The position numbers were made by a program, and so were the translations under genes. The notes under the pieces are model-generated. The model did not search any database, had not been told where the DNA came from, and was given only the letters and a program-made list of their open reading frames with translations. Of a DNA stretch of 43,173 nt, positions 7,237-15,307 are shown one piece after another. This DNA is from an uncultured Clostridia bacterium (GTDB taxonomy: Bacteria > Bacillota > Clostridia > Oscillospirales > Oscillospiraceae): positions 1-43,173 of the forward strand of contig CAMVTO010000022.1 in the NCBI GenBank assembly GCA_947170435.1. The letters are read 5' to 3'. Numbering within the stretch: position 1 is the first letter of the stretch; each line of letters opens with the position of its first letter.

Positions 7237-9301
7237 AAAGAGCGACGAGCAGGTCGTCAGGCCGGGGGAGCGCGTCCCGCTCGACCGGCAGCAGGAACAG
7301 CAGGGGCAGGACCCCGGACGGCAGCCGACCAACGAGGAGCAGATGGCGAGGCGGCAGAGCGCACCTCGTCCCGAGATGGGCATGGGCGGCGATCTCTACG
7401 GCGGCAACCCGTTTGATCTCGGCGGGATGGCAGGCCCCGCGGGCGGCTTCGGCGCGATCCCTCCGGGCGGCAGTCCGCTGCCTGCGGGCGCGGTCAGCGG
7501 CTTTGACGTGATCGACCAGCGCATCAAAAAAGAGGACATCCAAAAGGCCGGGCAGATCCTGCTGAAATACAAGCAGGGCAAGGCCAATCTGGAGCGGCGC
7601 GTCGTCGAAAACGAGCAGTGGTACAAACTCCGTCACTGGGGCGAGCTGCGCGACGACCGGCACGAGGTGGTGCCGACCAGCGCATGGCTGTTTAACGCGC
7701 TTGCAAACAAGCACGCGGACGCTATGGACAATTTCCCTTCGCCGACGGTCCTCCCGCGGGAGGAGGACGACAAGGGAGAGGCTGAGATGCTGACCTCCAT
7801 CGTGCCGGTGGTGCTGGACCAGAACGATTTTGAGCAGACGTATTCGGACGTGTGGATGTACAAGCTCAAGAGCGGCACCGGCGTGTACGGCGTGTTCTGG
7901 GACCGGGAGAAGCTCGGCGGGCTCGGCGATATCAGCGTGGTCAAGACGGATATTCTCAACCTGTTTTGGGAACCGGGGATCACCGATATCCAGAACTCCA
8001 AGCACCTTTTCTGCGTGCAGCTTGTGGACAACGAGACGTTGGAGGCGCAGTACCCGCAGACCATCGGTAAGCTGAGCACGCCGACGGTGGACGTCGCCCG
8101 GTATGTCTACGACGATTCGGTGGACACCACCGAGAAGAGCGTGGTGGTGGACTGGTACTACAAAAAGCGCAGCGGCGGAAAGACTGTGCTGCACTACTGC
8201 AAGTACGTCAACGACGTGATCCTGTACGCGAGCGAGAACGACCCGGCGCTGCGGGACAGAGGCTGGTACGATCACGGGCTGTATCCCTTTGTGTTTGACC
8301 CGCTCTATCAGGTCGAGGGGACACCGGCGGGGTTCGGCTACATCGACATCGGCAAATCCCCTCAGGCGTATATTGACCGCCTGAACAAGGCGATCCTCGA
8401 AAACACGTTGGCGAACACCAGACCGCGCCATTTTGTGCGTGAGGACGGCGCTGTCAACGAGGCGGAGTACGCCGACCAGACGCGCGATTTCGTCCACGTC
8501 AAGGGCACGTCCCTTGGGGATGACAGCATCCGACCCATCGAGGGCAAGCCGCTGGCGAGCATCTACTACGAGGTGCTCAACGGCAAGATTGAGGAGCTCA
8601 AGGAGACGACCGGAAACCGGGACGTCAACACAGGCGGGCATACCTCCGGCGTGACCGCAGCCTCCGCGATCGCCGCCATGCAGGAGGCAGGCGGCAAGCT
8701 CAGTCGTGACAACTCCAAGGCGGCGTACCGGGCGTACCGGCGGATGATCCTGATGATCATAGAGCTCATCCGGCAGTTTTATGACCTGCCGAGGACGTTC
8801 CGCATCCTCGGCGAGAACGGCAGCCAGCGATACGTGATGTATTCCAACGCGGGGCTGGGTCCGCAGCCGCTGACCGAGACCTTCGGCGTGCCGGGCATGG
8901 AGCAGATGTACCGTCTGCCGCTGTTCGACGTGGAGGTGAGCGCGCAGCGGGCGAGTCCCTACAGCAAGCTCTCGCAAAACGAGATGGCGCTGAGCTTTTA
9001 TTCCGCCGGGATGTTTAACCCGGCGATGGCTGTTCAGGCGCTGCTGTGCCTCGACATGATGGATTTTGACCGCAAGGACAGCATCATGACCAAGATCGCC
9101 CAGAACGGCGCTGCCTATCAGATGATGATGGGCGCGATGCAGCCCGAGCAGGGCGGCGGAGCCGGGAACGCGGAGGCTGGCGCAAAGGCTGCCCAGCAGG
9201 CGGGGACTGACACGAGTGACGGCTTCGGCGGCATGAAGACGGAGAGCAGCGTGACCAAAAAGGCGCGGCAACAAGCCGCAGAAAGGACGATGCCGAGATG
9301 A
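7223..9301 (+). CDS. Portal protein (P22-like, podovirus type)
   Basis: A 692-residue protein that forms the dodecameric ring through which DNA enters and leaves. Length and layout match large P22-type portals: a Gln/Gly/Pro-rich N-terminal extension (residues 1-95), the core beginning KAGQILLKYKQGKANLERRV, WYKLRHWG, an NDVILYASEND strand region, GYIDIGKSPQAYIDRLN, and a helical C-terminal part with IELIRQFYDLPRTF. The C-terminus is Gly/Ala-rich. It is preceded by TerL and followed by a protease-scaffold-capsid set, which confirms the assignment. A weak site (GGAGGTGGTAAGCC) precedes the start. Confidence 0.88.
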   Translation: MARYRKSDEQVVRPGERVPLDRQQEQQGQDPGRQPTNEEQMARRQSAPRPEMGMGGDLYGGNPFDLGGMAGPAGGFGAIPPGGSPLPAGAVSGFDVIDQRIKKEDIQKAGQILLKYKQGKANLERRVVENEQWYKLRHWGELRDDRHEVVPTSAWLFNALANKHADAMDNFPSPTVLPREEDDKGEAEMLTSIVPVVLDQNDFEQTYSDVWMYKLKSGTGVYGVFWDREKLGGLGDISVVKTDILNLFWEPGITDIQNSKHLFCVQLVDNETLEAQYPQTIGKLSTPTVDVARYVYDDSVDTTEKSVVVDWYYKKRSGGKTVLHYCKYVNDVILYASENDPALRDRGWYDHGLYPFVFDPLYQVEGTPAGFGYIDIGKSPQAYIDRLNKAILENTLANTRPRHFVREDGAVNEAEYADQTRDFVHVKGTSLGDDSIRPIEGKPLASIYYEVLNGKIEELKETTGNRDVNTGGHTSGVTAASAIAAMQEAGGKLSRDNSKAAYRAYRRMILMIIELIRQFYDLPRTFRILGENGSQRYVMYSNAGLGPQPLTETFGVPGMEQMYRLPLFDVEVSAQRASPYSKLSQNEMALSFYSAGMFNPAMAVQALLCLDMMDFDRKDSIMTKIAQNGAAYQMMMGAMQPEQGGGAGNAEAGAKAAQQAGTDTSDGFGGMKTESSVTKKARQQAAERTMPR

Positions 9302-9663
9302 TCAAGGCGCATTTCTTTAAGGACGCAAAAACGGGCGCACTGAACCTGCGCGTGAAGGGGCACTCGGGCGCGGCAAACCGCGGCGAGGACCTTGTCTGCG
9401 CGGCGGCGTCCATCCTCACCATGACGGCGGCGCAGGAGGTGTTTGACCTCTACGCGGAGGGAAGGACCGAGGGCAAGCCGCTGATCAAGCTGGCGTCGGG
9501 GCGCGCGCGGATCGCGATCACACCGAAGCCGGACGCGGCGGCGGAAGCCCTGCACGCGCTGTTTATCGTGCAAAAGGGCTTCGCGGTGCTCGCCGGGAAC
9601 GAGCCAAACTTCGTGAAGCTGAGACCTTTTGTTATCAAGGATGATTCCGCCAAAAAGGCGTGA
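9298..9663 (+). CDS. prp: Prp-like cysteine protease, putative capsid/scaffold maturation protease
   Basis: A 121-residue protein matching the Prp family, which in Firmicutes removes the N-terminal extension of ribosomal protein L27. The conserved GHSGAANRGEDLVCAAASIL segment (about residues 21-40) holds the catalytic histidine (GH) and cysteine (VCAA). The rest follows the short Prp fold. The gene overlaps the portal stop (ATGA) and precedes the scaffold and capsid genes, both of which encode an LQLFA motif near their N-termini. Staphylococcal phages are known to use host Prp on capsid and scaffold. Here the phage appears to carry its own enzyme. The substrate assignment is an inference from motif and position. 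Confidence 0.85.
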   Translation: MIKAHFFKDAKTGALNLRVKGHSGAANRGEDLVCAAASILTMTAAQEVFDLYAEGRTEGKPLIKLASGRARIAITPKPDAAAEALHALFIVQKGFAVLAGNEPNFVKLRPFVIKDDSAKKA

Positions 9664-9710
9664 TCATAAAACGGGAGCCGGTACCTTACACCGAGAAAGG
9701 AGCCACCTCT

Positions 9711-10688
9711 ATGGCAAAACAGATTTACGGCGTCTTTGATCTCCAGCTCTTTGCGGAGGGCGGCGCGGGTGCTGGCGCATCCGGCGCGGCTGCCGCGGGT
9801 GAGGGAGTCGGCACATCATCTGACGCTTCGGGCGTAACGGCTGCCGCCGCCGGGCAGCGAAAGGGCGCAAAAAACCCGCTGGCAAACGTGGTGTACGGCA
9901 AGCAGGAGCAGACCGTAGACGCGGGCGCGGGGCAGGTGCAGCAGGTCGCCGCTGCTGCGGACAAACCGGACGCTGCGAGCGATCGGCAGGCACAGTACAA
10001 CGCCTTTCGGCAGGAGTTTAAGGCGGAGCTGGATGCCGACACGCAGAACATCGTCCAACGACGGCTGAAAAGCACCAAAGACACCGTGGAGCGGTACGAA
10101 AAGCTCGCCCCGGTCCTTGAGATCATCGCCTCCAAGTACGGCGTGGACGCCAGCGACGCGGACGCGATCCGCACGGCGATCGAGGACGACGACTCCTACT
10201 TCGAGCAGGAGGCTCTGGAGAAGGGCATGAGCGTGGCGGACCTCAAGGCTGTGAAAAAGATTGAGCGTGAGAACGCCGCTTTGAAGCAGCAGATCGAGCA
10301 GTCCCGCCAGAAGGCGCAGGTGGAAGCGGACGTGGCCCGCTGGATGGCGGAAGCCGAGGAAGCGAAAAAGGTCTTCCCCGGTCTCGACCTCGGGCGTGAG
10401 CTGCAGAACCCGCAGTTTCTGAGCCTGCTGCGCAGCAATATCGACCTCCAGACGGCGTACTTTGCAGTGCACAACCGTGAGCTGGTGCCGCAGGTCATGC
10501 AGTATACGGCAGCCAAGACCCAGCAGAACGTGGCGCAGAGCATTCAGGCGGGCGCGAACCGCCCGACCGAGAACGCGATCACGCCGAGCAGCACAGCCGT
10601 CATCAAGAGCGACGTGTCTAAGCTCTCCAAAGAGGACCGGGCGGAGATCCGCCGACGGGTCGAGAGAGGAGAACGGATCGTTTTCTGA
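9711..10688 (+). CDS. Scaffolding protein with LQLFA processing motif
   Basis: A 325-residue, highly charged and helical protein directly before the capsid gene, as expected for a scaffold. The N-terminus is MAKQIYGVFDLQLFAEGG; LQLFA (residues 11-15) resembles the Prp cut site of L27. A low-complexity Gly/Ala region follows (residues 16-60). A long coiled-coil-like region runs from about 110 to 240, and the C-terminus is basic (SKEDRAEIRRRVERGERIVF), the part that in scaffolds contacts the capsid. ATG 9711 has AAAGGAG nine bases upstream; an upstream in-frame start near 9660 lacks such a site. Confidence 0.82.
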   Translation: MAKQIYGVFDLQLFAEGGAGAGASGAAAAGEGVGTSSDASGVTAAAAGQRKGAKNPLANVVYGKQEQTVDAGAGQVQQVAAAADKPDAASDRQAQYNAFRQEFKAELDADTQNIVQRRLKSTKDTVERYEKLAPVLEIIASKYGVDASDADAIRTAIEDDDSYFEQEALEKGMSVADLKAVKKIERENAALKQQIEQSRQKAQVEADVARWMAEAEEAKKVFPGLDLGRELQNPQFLSLLRSNIDLQTAYFAVHNRELVPQVMQYTAAKTQQNVAQSIQAGANRPTENAITPSSTAVIKSDVSKLSKEDRAEIRRRVERGERIVF

Positions 10689-10721
10689 TTCTCCTCTAAA
10701 AAATAAAAAGGAGAAATCACT

Positions 10722-11795
10722 ATGAAGGAGTACAAGATCCTGACCTTTGCAATGGGTCTGCAGCTGTTTGCGACCCACGTCAACGTGACGACCGACACGC
10801 AGGCGACCACCGGCAACGAGCTGTCGCCTGAAATGAAAACCTACTACGACATGGAGCTGATCGACGAGGCGCAGGCAAACCTCGTCCACGACCAGTTCGG
10901 GCAGAAGAAGCCCATTCCGAAGGGCAGCGGCAAGACCATCGAGTTCAGAAAGTTTGCGCCCCTCGCGAAGGCGCTGACCCCCCTGACCGAGGGCGTGACC
11001 CCGGACGGCGACGTGCTGAACGTCTCCACGATCACCGCGACCGTCAGCCAGTACGGTAACTACATCGTGCAGTCCGACGTTCTGGAGCTGACCGCGATCG
11101 ACAACACGATCCTGCAGGCGACCAAGCTCCTCGGCAGACAGGCCGGTCTTACGCTGGATACCGTCACCAGAAACGTGCTGCAGGCCTCCACCAATGTCAG
11201 CTATGCCTCTACGTGGTCCGGCGATACCGAGACCGAGGTGTCTGCACGCGCTGATATGGACGAGACCAGCGTTCTGAAGGTGGACACCGTGAATCAGGTG
11301 GTTGCGAAGCTCAAGTCCATCAACGCGCCCACCATCAACGGCGACTACGTGGCGATCATCCATCCCTACAATACCTATGAGCTCAAGCGTGATCCCGAAT
11401 GGATCGAAAGCCACAAGTACGCGCAGCCTGACAATCTGTACACCGGCGAGATCGGCAAGATCGGCGGCGTGCGTTTTGTGGAGTCCAGCGAGGCGCTGAT
11501 CATCAAGGACGCGACCTGCCCGACCTACACGGATTCCGATTCCCAGAGCAAGCCTCTTGCGGTGTTCAGCACCCTGTTCCTCGCGGAGGGCGGCTACGGT
11601 GTGACCGAGGTGACCGGCGGTGGTCTGCAGACCATCATCAAACAGAAGGGCAGCGCCGGTACGGCGGACCCCCTGGACCAGCGGTCGAGCGTCGGCTGGA
11701 AGGCGATCAAGACGGCGGAGCTGCTGATCCCCGACTACGTTGTGCGCGTGGAGAGCGTTTCCCCGAGATTCTCCAAGACCGCCAGCGCGAACTGA
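10722..11795 (+). CDS. Major capsid protein (N4-gp56 family)
   Basis: A 357-residue capsid protein with the hallmarks of the N4-gp56 family: the N-terminal YYDMELIDEAQANLVHDQFG, then KKPIPKGSGKTIEFRKFAPL, LTEGVTPDG, and the YGNYIVQSDVLEL strand. The core and the C-terminal KGSAGTADPLDQRSSVGWKA follow the family order. An N-terminal leader MKEYKILTFAMGLQLFATH carries the LQLFA motif, so about 16 residues may be removed by the Prp-like enzyme. AAAGGAGAAATCACT precedes the start. A strong hairpin terminator follows the stop. Confidence 0.93.
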   Translation: MKEYKILTFAMGLQLFATHVNVTTDTQATTGNELSPEMKTYYDMELIDEAQANLVHDQFGQKKPIPKGSGKTIEFRKFAPLAKALTPLTEGVTPDGDVLNVSTITATVSQYGNYIVQSDVLELTAIDNTILQATKLLGRQAGLTLDTVTRNVLQASTNVSYASTWSGDTETEVSARADMDETSVLKVDTVNQVVAKLKSINAPTINGDYVAIIHPYNTYELKRDPEWIESHKYAQPDNLYTGEIGKIGGVRFVESSEALIIKDATCPTYTDSDSQSKPLAVFSTLFLAEGGYGVTEVTGGGLQTIIKQKGSAGTADPLDQRSSVGWKAIKTAELLIPDYVVRVESVSPRFSKTASAN

Positions 11796-11801
11796 CCCTG
11801 A

Positions 11802-11835
11802 AGCGGGGAGGGAACGCCCCTCCCCGCTATTTTTA
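11802..11835 (+). terminator. Hairpin terminator/attenuator after the capsid gene
   Basis: AGCGGGGAGGG pairs perfectly with CCCTCCCCGCT around a five-base loop and is followed by ATTTTT. It lies between the capsid gene and the next late gene without a new promoter behind it. It probably reduces downstream expression relative to the capsid, or stabilises the capsid message end. Confidence 0.8.
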
Positions 11836-11850
11836 CAGAAAGGCAAGGTA

Positions 11851-12090
11851 ATGACCATGGCAGAAAAGAAAACGCCCGAGAAGGCGGAAAACAAGCCCGA
11901 AACCACGTTTGTCACCATCCCGCGGGAGCGCGGCAATCAGGAGGACAAGGTCGTTTGGGTCAACAGCAAGCGCTACATCATCAAGCGCGGCGTGCAGGTG
12001 GAGGTCCCGATCTCCGTCGCCAAGGTGCTGGAGCATGAGCAGCGCATGCTGGACAAGATCTTTGAGTTCGAGACCAAGAACGCGCAGTAA
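11851..12090 (+). CDS. Small hypothetical virion-cluster protein
   Basis: A 79-residue protein beginning MTMAEKKTPEKAENKPE, with a Lys/Glu-rich head followed by FVTIPRERGNQEDKVVWVNSKRYIIKRG, a beta-rich piece, and a helical tail (VAKVLEHEQRMLDKIFEFE). Similar small proteins follow the capsid gene in other phages with N4-gp56 capsids. I do not know a proven function; capsid decoration or neck assembly are plausible. The start could also be the ATG at 11857, eight bases after an AAGG site. Confidence 0.65.
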   Translation: MTMAEKKTPEKAENKPETTFVTIPRERGNQEDKVVWVNSKRYIIKRGVQVEVPISVAKVLEHEQRMLDKIFEFETKNAQ

Positions 12091-12144
12091 CGAGCAGGGG
12101 AGCCGGTGGCTCCCCTCTTCCCGAAAGAGCACAGGAGGTGCGAT

Positions 12145-12552
12145 ATGACGATTCAGGAGGCGCTGACGCGCGCGGACGCGCTGCGGCCCAACAAGATCAG
12201 CCGCAGCGAGAAGCTGCGCTGGCTGAGTGATCTGGACGGCAAGATCCGTCACGAGATCATCGACACGCACGAGGGCGGTCCGGAGGAGCCCTTCGCGGGG
12301 TACAACGAGCAGACGAGCGTGCAGACCGAGCTGCTGGCGGCGGCTCCCTACGACGATCTGTATATCAAGTACCTGTTTGCGCAGATCGACCTGACCAACC
12401 GGGAGCTGGCAAACTACAACAACAGCGTGCAGGTGTTTGACGCGGCGTACACGGATTACCGGAACTGGTACAACCGGACGCACATGGCAAAGGAAATCCG
12501 CCTGCGCTTTTTCGGAAGGAGACACTATTATGCGGACCCCTTATCTCAGTGA
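12145..12552 (+). CDS. Putative head-tail connector/adaptor
   Basis: A 135-residue protein with an N-terminal MTIQEALTRADALRPNKIS helix, then RWLSDLDGKIRHEIIDTHEGG, and helices ending IDLTNRELANYNNSVQVFDAAY. The small, all-helical layout and the position between capsid and tail genes match gp6-like head-completion proteins, which extend the portal ring. It overlaps the next gene by 23 bases. AGGAGGTGCGAT precedes the start. The connector role is inferred from position and shape. Confidence 0.65.
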   Translation: MTIQEALTRADALRPNKISRSEKLRWLSDLDGKIRHEIIDTHEGGPEEPFAGYNEQTSVQTELLAAAPYDDLYIKYLFAQIDLTNRELANYNNSVQVFDAAYTDYRNWYNRTHMAKEIRLRFFGRRHYYADPLSQ

Positions 12553-15124
12553 AAACAACACGTCCCGGCGCTGGACGGACTACTTCGGCGGGATCAACCG
12601 CAGGGAGCGGACGAACGACGGCGCGTGGTCGGAGATGGAGAACCTGACCGTGGACCAGTACCCGCCGGGAAAGGTGCGGGACAGAAAGGGCACGGCAGGA
12701 CCGCGCAGCTACGCCGGGCGGATCGTGGATTCCGCGCGCGTCAACGGCACGATCTTTTTGCTCGATTCCGAGGACGAGCTGATCCCGATGAAGGAGGACG
12801 GCTCGACGCCGTTCGAGTCCCTGATCCGGGGCGCTGGCGGGCAGGTCGTGGCAAATGGGCGCAACCTCGTTTTTATCGGTGGACAGGTGCTGGAGCAGGC
12901 GACCGATCAGACGACGCCGGAGGAGGTCAGCGCGGCGACGCACAATGCCTATGCGCGGCTTGACGCGCCGGTGACCATCATGCCCGTGAGCGCGGCGGAC
13001 GAGGAGATCCAGATCGCGCACACCAAACCTGCGCAGCCCGCGAACGGCGACTGGTACATGGATGACGAGACCGGCGGGCTGTACCGCTATTCCGATTCCA
13101 CCGAGAGCTGGGTGCCGCAGGCGGACTGCTATCTCCGGCTGACGTTCGATCTGAGCGGCGTGCGCGGGACGGACTACACGACCGATGGCGATATCGACAG
13201 CCTGTTCGACGGCGGGATCCGCAACGACTGCGTGACGGTTTCCCCGTCCTTCAGCGGCGGCGCCGGGCGCAGTGCGCTGCTGGAGATCATGATGATGTAC
13301 CGGCGCGTGTTTGAGTGGATCGGCGCGGAGATGGTCGGCGCGAACTACATCGTGGAGCGCGCCGAAAAGACAGACCCGCTGACCTATACCATGCTGGTGC
13401 GCGGGCTTTACATCAAGCAGTTTGCCTCGCTGACGCGGATGCGTGTCACGCGGCGGCACCCGCAGATGGACTACATCATCGAACATAAGAACCGGATCTG
13501 GGGCTGCCGGTACGGGCTCAATGATCAGGGACAGTTTGTCAACGAGATCTACGGGTCCGCGCTCGGCGATCCGCTCAACTGGTTCCGGTACGAGGGCACG
13601 GCGGCGGACAGCTACACGGCGTCGGTCGGCACCGGCGAGGCGTTCACCGGGATCGCGCACACCGAGGACTACGTGGTGTTTTTCAAGGAGGACCGGTGCT
13701 ATCTGCTTTCCGGCAGCGAGCCCTCGAACTTCCGCCTGCGCGAGGTGTGCGGTCCGGGCGTGGCGGCTGGATCGTACAAGAGCCTTGTGGAGGTCTCCGG
13801 CGCGCTCTATTATCTGTCGCCCATCGGCGTGATGAAGCTGACCCCGTATAACTACCCGAGCTGTATTTCCGACGTGCTCGGCAGACGCGATATGCGCGAC
13901 GGGATCGGCGCGACCGACGGAAGGCGGTATTATCTCAGGTGCATCGACAACGGGGCGGAGGCGCTGTATCTCTACGACCTTGAAAAGGAGATGTGGACGC
14001 GGGATTCCGTGGATCACGGCGAGATCACGCACCTGCTGAGATACGGCGACAGCGTGATGGAGATCTCGGCACAGGCAAGGACGGAAGGGAAGGTCGTCAA
14101 AGCGGGCTACGACGCAGACGCGGCAGAGGCTGACGCGGATAACCCGCTGCATGAGCTGATTGTAAAACTGTCGCAGAAGATGGTGTGCGGGACGGATGGT
14201 GCTGCGCCCGGACCTCTCGATCAGGTGGAAATAATCAGCGTCCCTATTTACAAAACAGAAGTGCGGGAGACGTCAGGAATCAATGCCACGCTTTACGTGA
14301 CAGAATGGCAGCCTGATGCCGAAAGCGCACAGATTTTTGAAGATTTTGAAGACCCGTTATCCTGGGTGTATTACAAAGGGCAAAAATTAAAATGGCTTCG
14401 GTCGGAGCAGAGCTGGGTTGTCAACTTTGATCAGGATATGATTCCGTCTCTTGTAAAGACAGGGTCCCCGTGCTTGCTGATTTCCAAGGTCCAATATGGA
14501 GGGGGAGAGGGGACCGCGCTGATGTTCGTCTCGGACGAGGACTGGCGGGAAGCAACCGATCCTTCAGTAGACCTTTTCACGACCTTGGAAAAATACGTCT
14601 GGCGGGAGGTCAAGGCGAACAGAGACCTTTTTGCTTCAGACGAGGACGCGGACGAATTCTATGAGCGCGCGATCGCTTACGATCCGACGCTGTTGTACCT
14701 GAAGGACATCGAGATCGAGCCGTACCGGGATGCGTTTTTCACCGTGCGCGAGGGGAACGGGGAGACCGTGACCATCGGGGCGCTGACGTCCCCGTTCGTG
14801 ATGGAGGACAAGGTCTCGTGGTACGGGATCACCGGCATCCGCGGGCTGGAGACGCCTGCGACGAAGCGCGTGAACGCGATCAGGATCCGCGGGAAGACGG
14901 GCGACAGGACCGCCCTGAAGGTGTGGATCCAGTACGACGAGGACGGCGTATGGGAGCCGATCCTGAACGAAAACAGGCACAAGAAGGGGACGTTCGTGAT
15001 CAAGCACATCCCGCAGCGCCGGTGCGACATTTACCGACTGAAATTCGAGGGCAAGGGGGATTTCGTGCTGTATTCCATCACCGAGGACCTTGAGGACGCG
15101 GGCGACCCCGCGATCGGATTCTGA
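12530..15124 (+). CDS. Large tail (nozzle/hub-like) protein
   Basis: An 864-residue protein, probably a structural component of the short tail. It starts MRTPYLSENNTSRRWTDYFGGINRRE; such YFGGIN starts are common in stabilisation/nozzle proteins of podoviruses. It contains repeated WCGY/RIWGC-type beta segments (KNRIWGCRYG, FTGIAHTEDYVVFFKEDRCY, GALYYLSPIGVMKL) spaced like blades of a beta-propeller. ATG 12530 follows GGAAGGAGACACT. A stretch around 14225-14610 is clearly richer in A/T than its flanks, which suggests a replaced segment. A T7 gp12-like role is an inference. Confidence 0.6.
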   Translation: MRTPYLSENNTSRRWTDYFGGINRRERTNDGAWSEMENLTVDQYPPGKVRDRKGTAGPRSYAGRIVDSARVNGTIFLLDSEDELIPMKEDGSTPFESLIRGAGGQVVANGRNLVFIGGQVLEQATDQTTPEEVSAATHNAYARLDAPVTIMPVSAADEEIQIAHTKPAQPANGDWYMDDETGGLYRYSDSTESWVPQADCYLRLTFDLSGVRGTDYTTDGDIDSLFDGGIRNDCVTVSPSFSGGAGRSALLEIMMMYRRVFEWIGAEMVGANYIVERAEKTDPLTYTMLVRGLYIKQFASLTRMRVTRRHPQMDYIIEHKNRIWGCRYGLNDQGQFVNEIYGSALGDPLNWFRYEGTAADSYTASVGTGEAFTGIAHTEDYVVFFKEDRCYLLSGSEPSNFRLREVCGPGVAAGSYKSLVEVSGALYYLSPIGVMKLTPYNYPSCISDVLGRRDMRDGIGATDGRRYYLRCIDNGAEALYLYDLEKEMWTRDSVDHGEITHLLRYGDSVMEISAQARTEGKVVKAGYDADAAEADADNPLHELIVKLSQKMVCGTDGAAPGPLDQVEIISVPIYKTEVRETSGINATLYVTEWQPDAESAQIFEDFEDPLSWVYYKGQKLKWLRSEQSWVVNFDQDMIPSLVKTGSPCLLISKVQYGGGEGTALMFVSDEDWREATDPSVDLFTTLEKYVWREVKANRDLFASDEDADEFYERAIAYDPTLLYLKDIEIEPYRDAFFTVREGNGETVTIGALTSPFVMEDKVSWYGITGIRGLETPATKRVNAIRIRGKTGDRTALKVWIQYDEDGVWEPILNENRHKKGTFVIKHIPQRRCDIYRLKFEGKGDFVLYSITEDLEDAGDPAIGF

Positions 15125-15136
15125 GGAGGGACCGAC

Positions 15137-15307
15137 ATGTTTATCAATATTCCGCGTTTCCGCGAGATCACGGACCCCGCGAGGCGCAGCGAGGAGCTGG
15201 AGCGGTTCCTGCGGGAGCTGGTCGGCAAGATCGACGAGGAGCTGGACGAGGTCCGGCAAATGAAGGAGGACAAGCGCGATGGCGATCACGAAAAAAAATC
15301 CGTATGA
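15137..15307 (+). CDS. Small helical protein overlapping the next gene
   Basis: A 56-residue frame from ATG 15137 to TGA 15307, preceded by GAGGAGGGACCGAC. The protein is charged and helical (SEELERFLRELVGKIDEELDEV) with a heptad-like pattern. It overlaps the start of the following gene by 29 bases in another frame, an arrangement seen in tightly packed virion gene clusters. Function unknown; a small coiled-coil chaperone or structural subunit is possible. Confidence 0.6.
   Translation: MFINIPRFREITDPARRSEELERFLRELVGKIDEELDEVRQMKEDKRDGDHEKKSV

Noticed and set aside
9816..11936. A 706-codon open frame on the minus strand across scaffold and capsid genes, and similar long minus-strand frames under the portal and giant genes
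   Set aside because: They are mirror frames caused by GC-rich codons; they have no ribosome sites, overlap well-supported genes and encode His/Arg/Leu/Val-rich low-quality protein.
12097..12116. Terminator after the small gene ending at 12090
   Set aside because: GGGGAGCC/GGCTCCCC forms a hairpin but no T run follows, so it is at most a weak pause or RNA-stability element.
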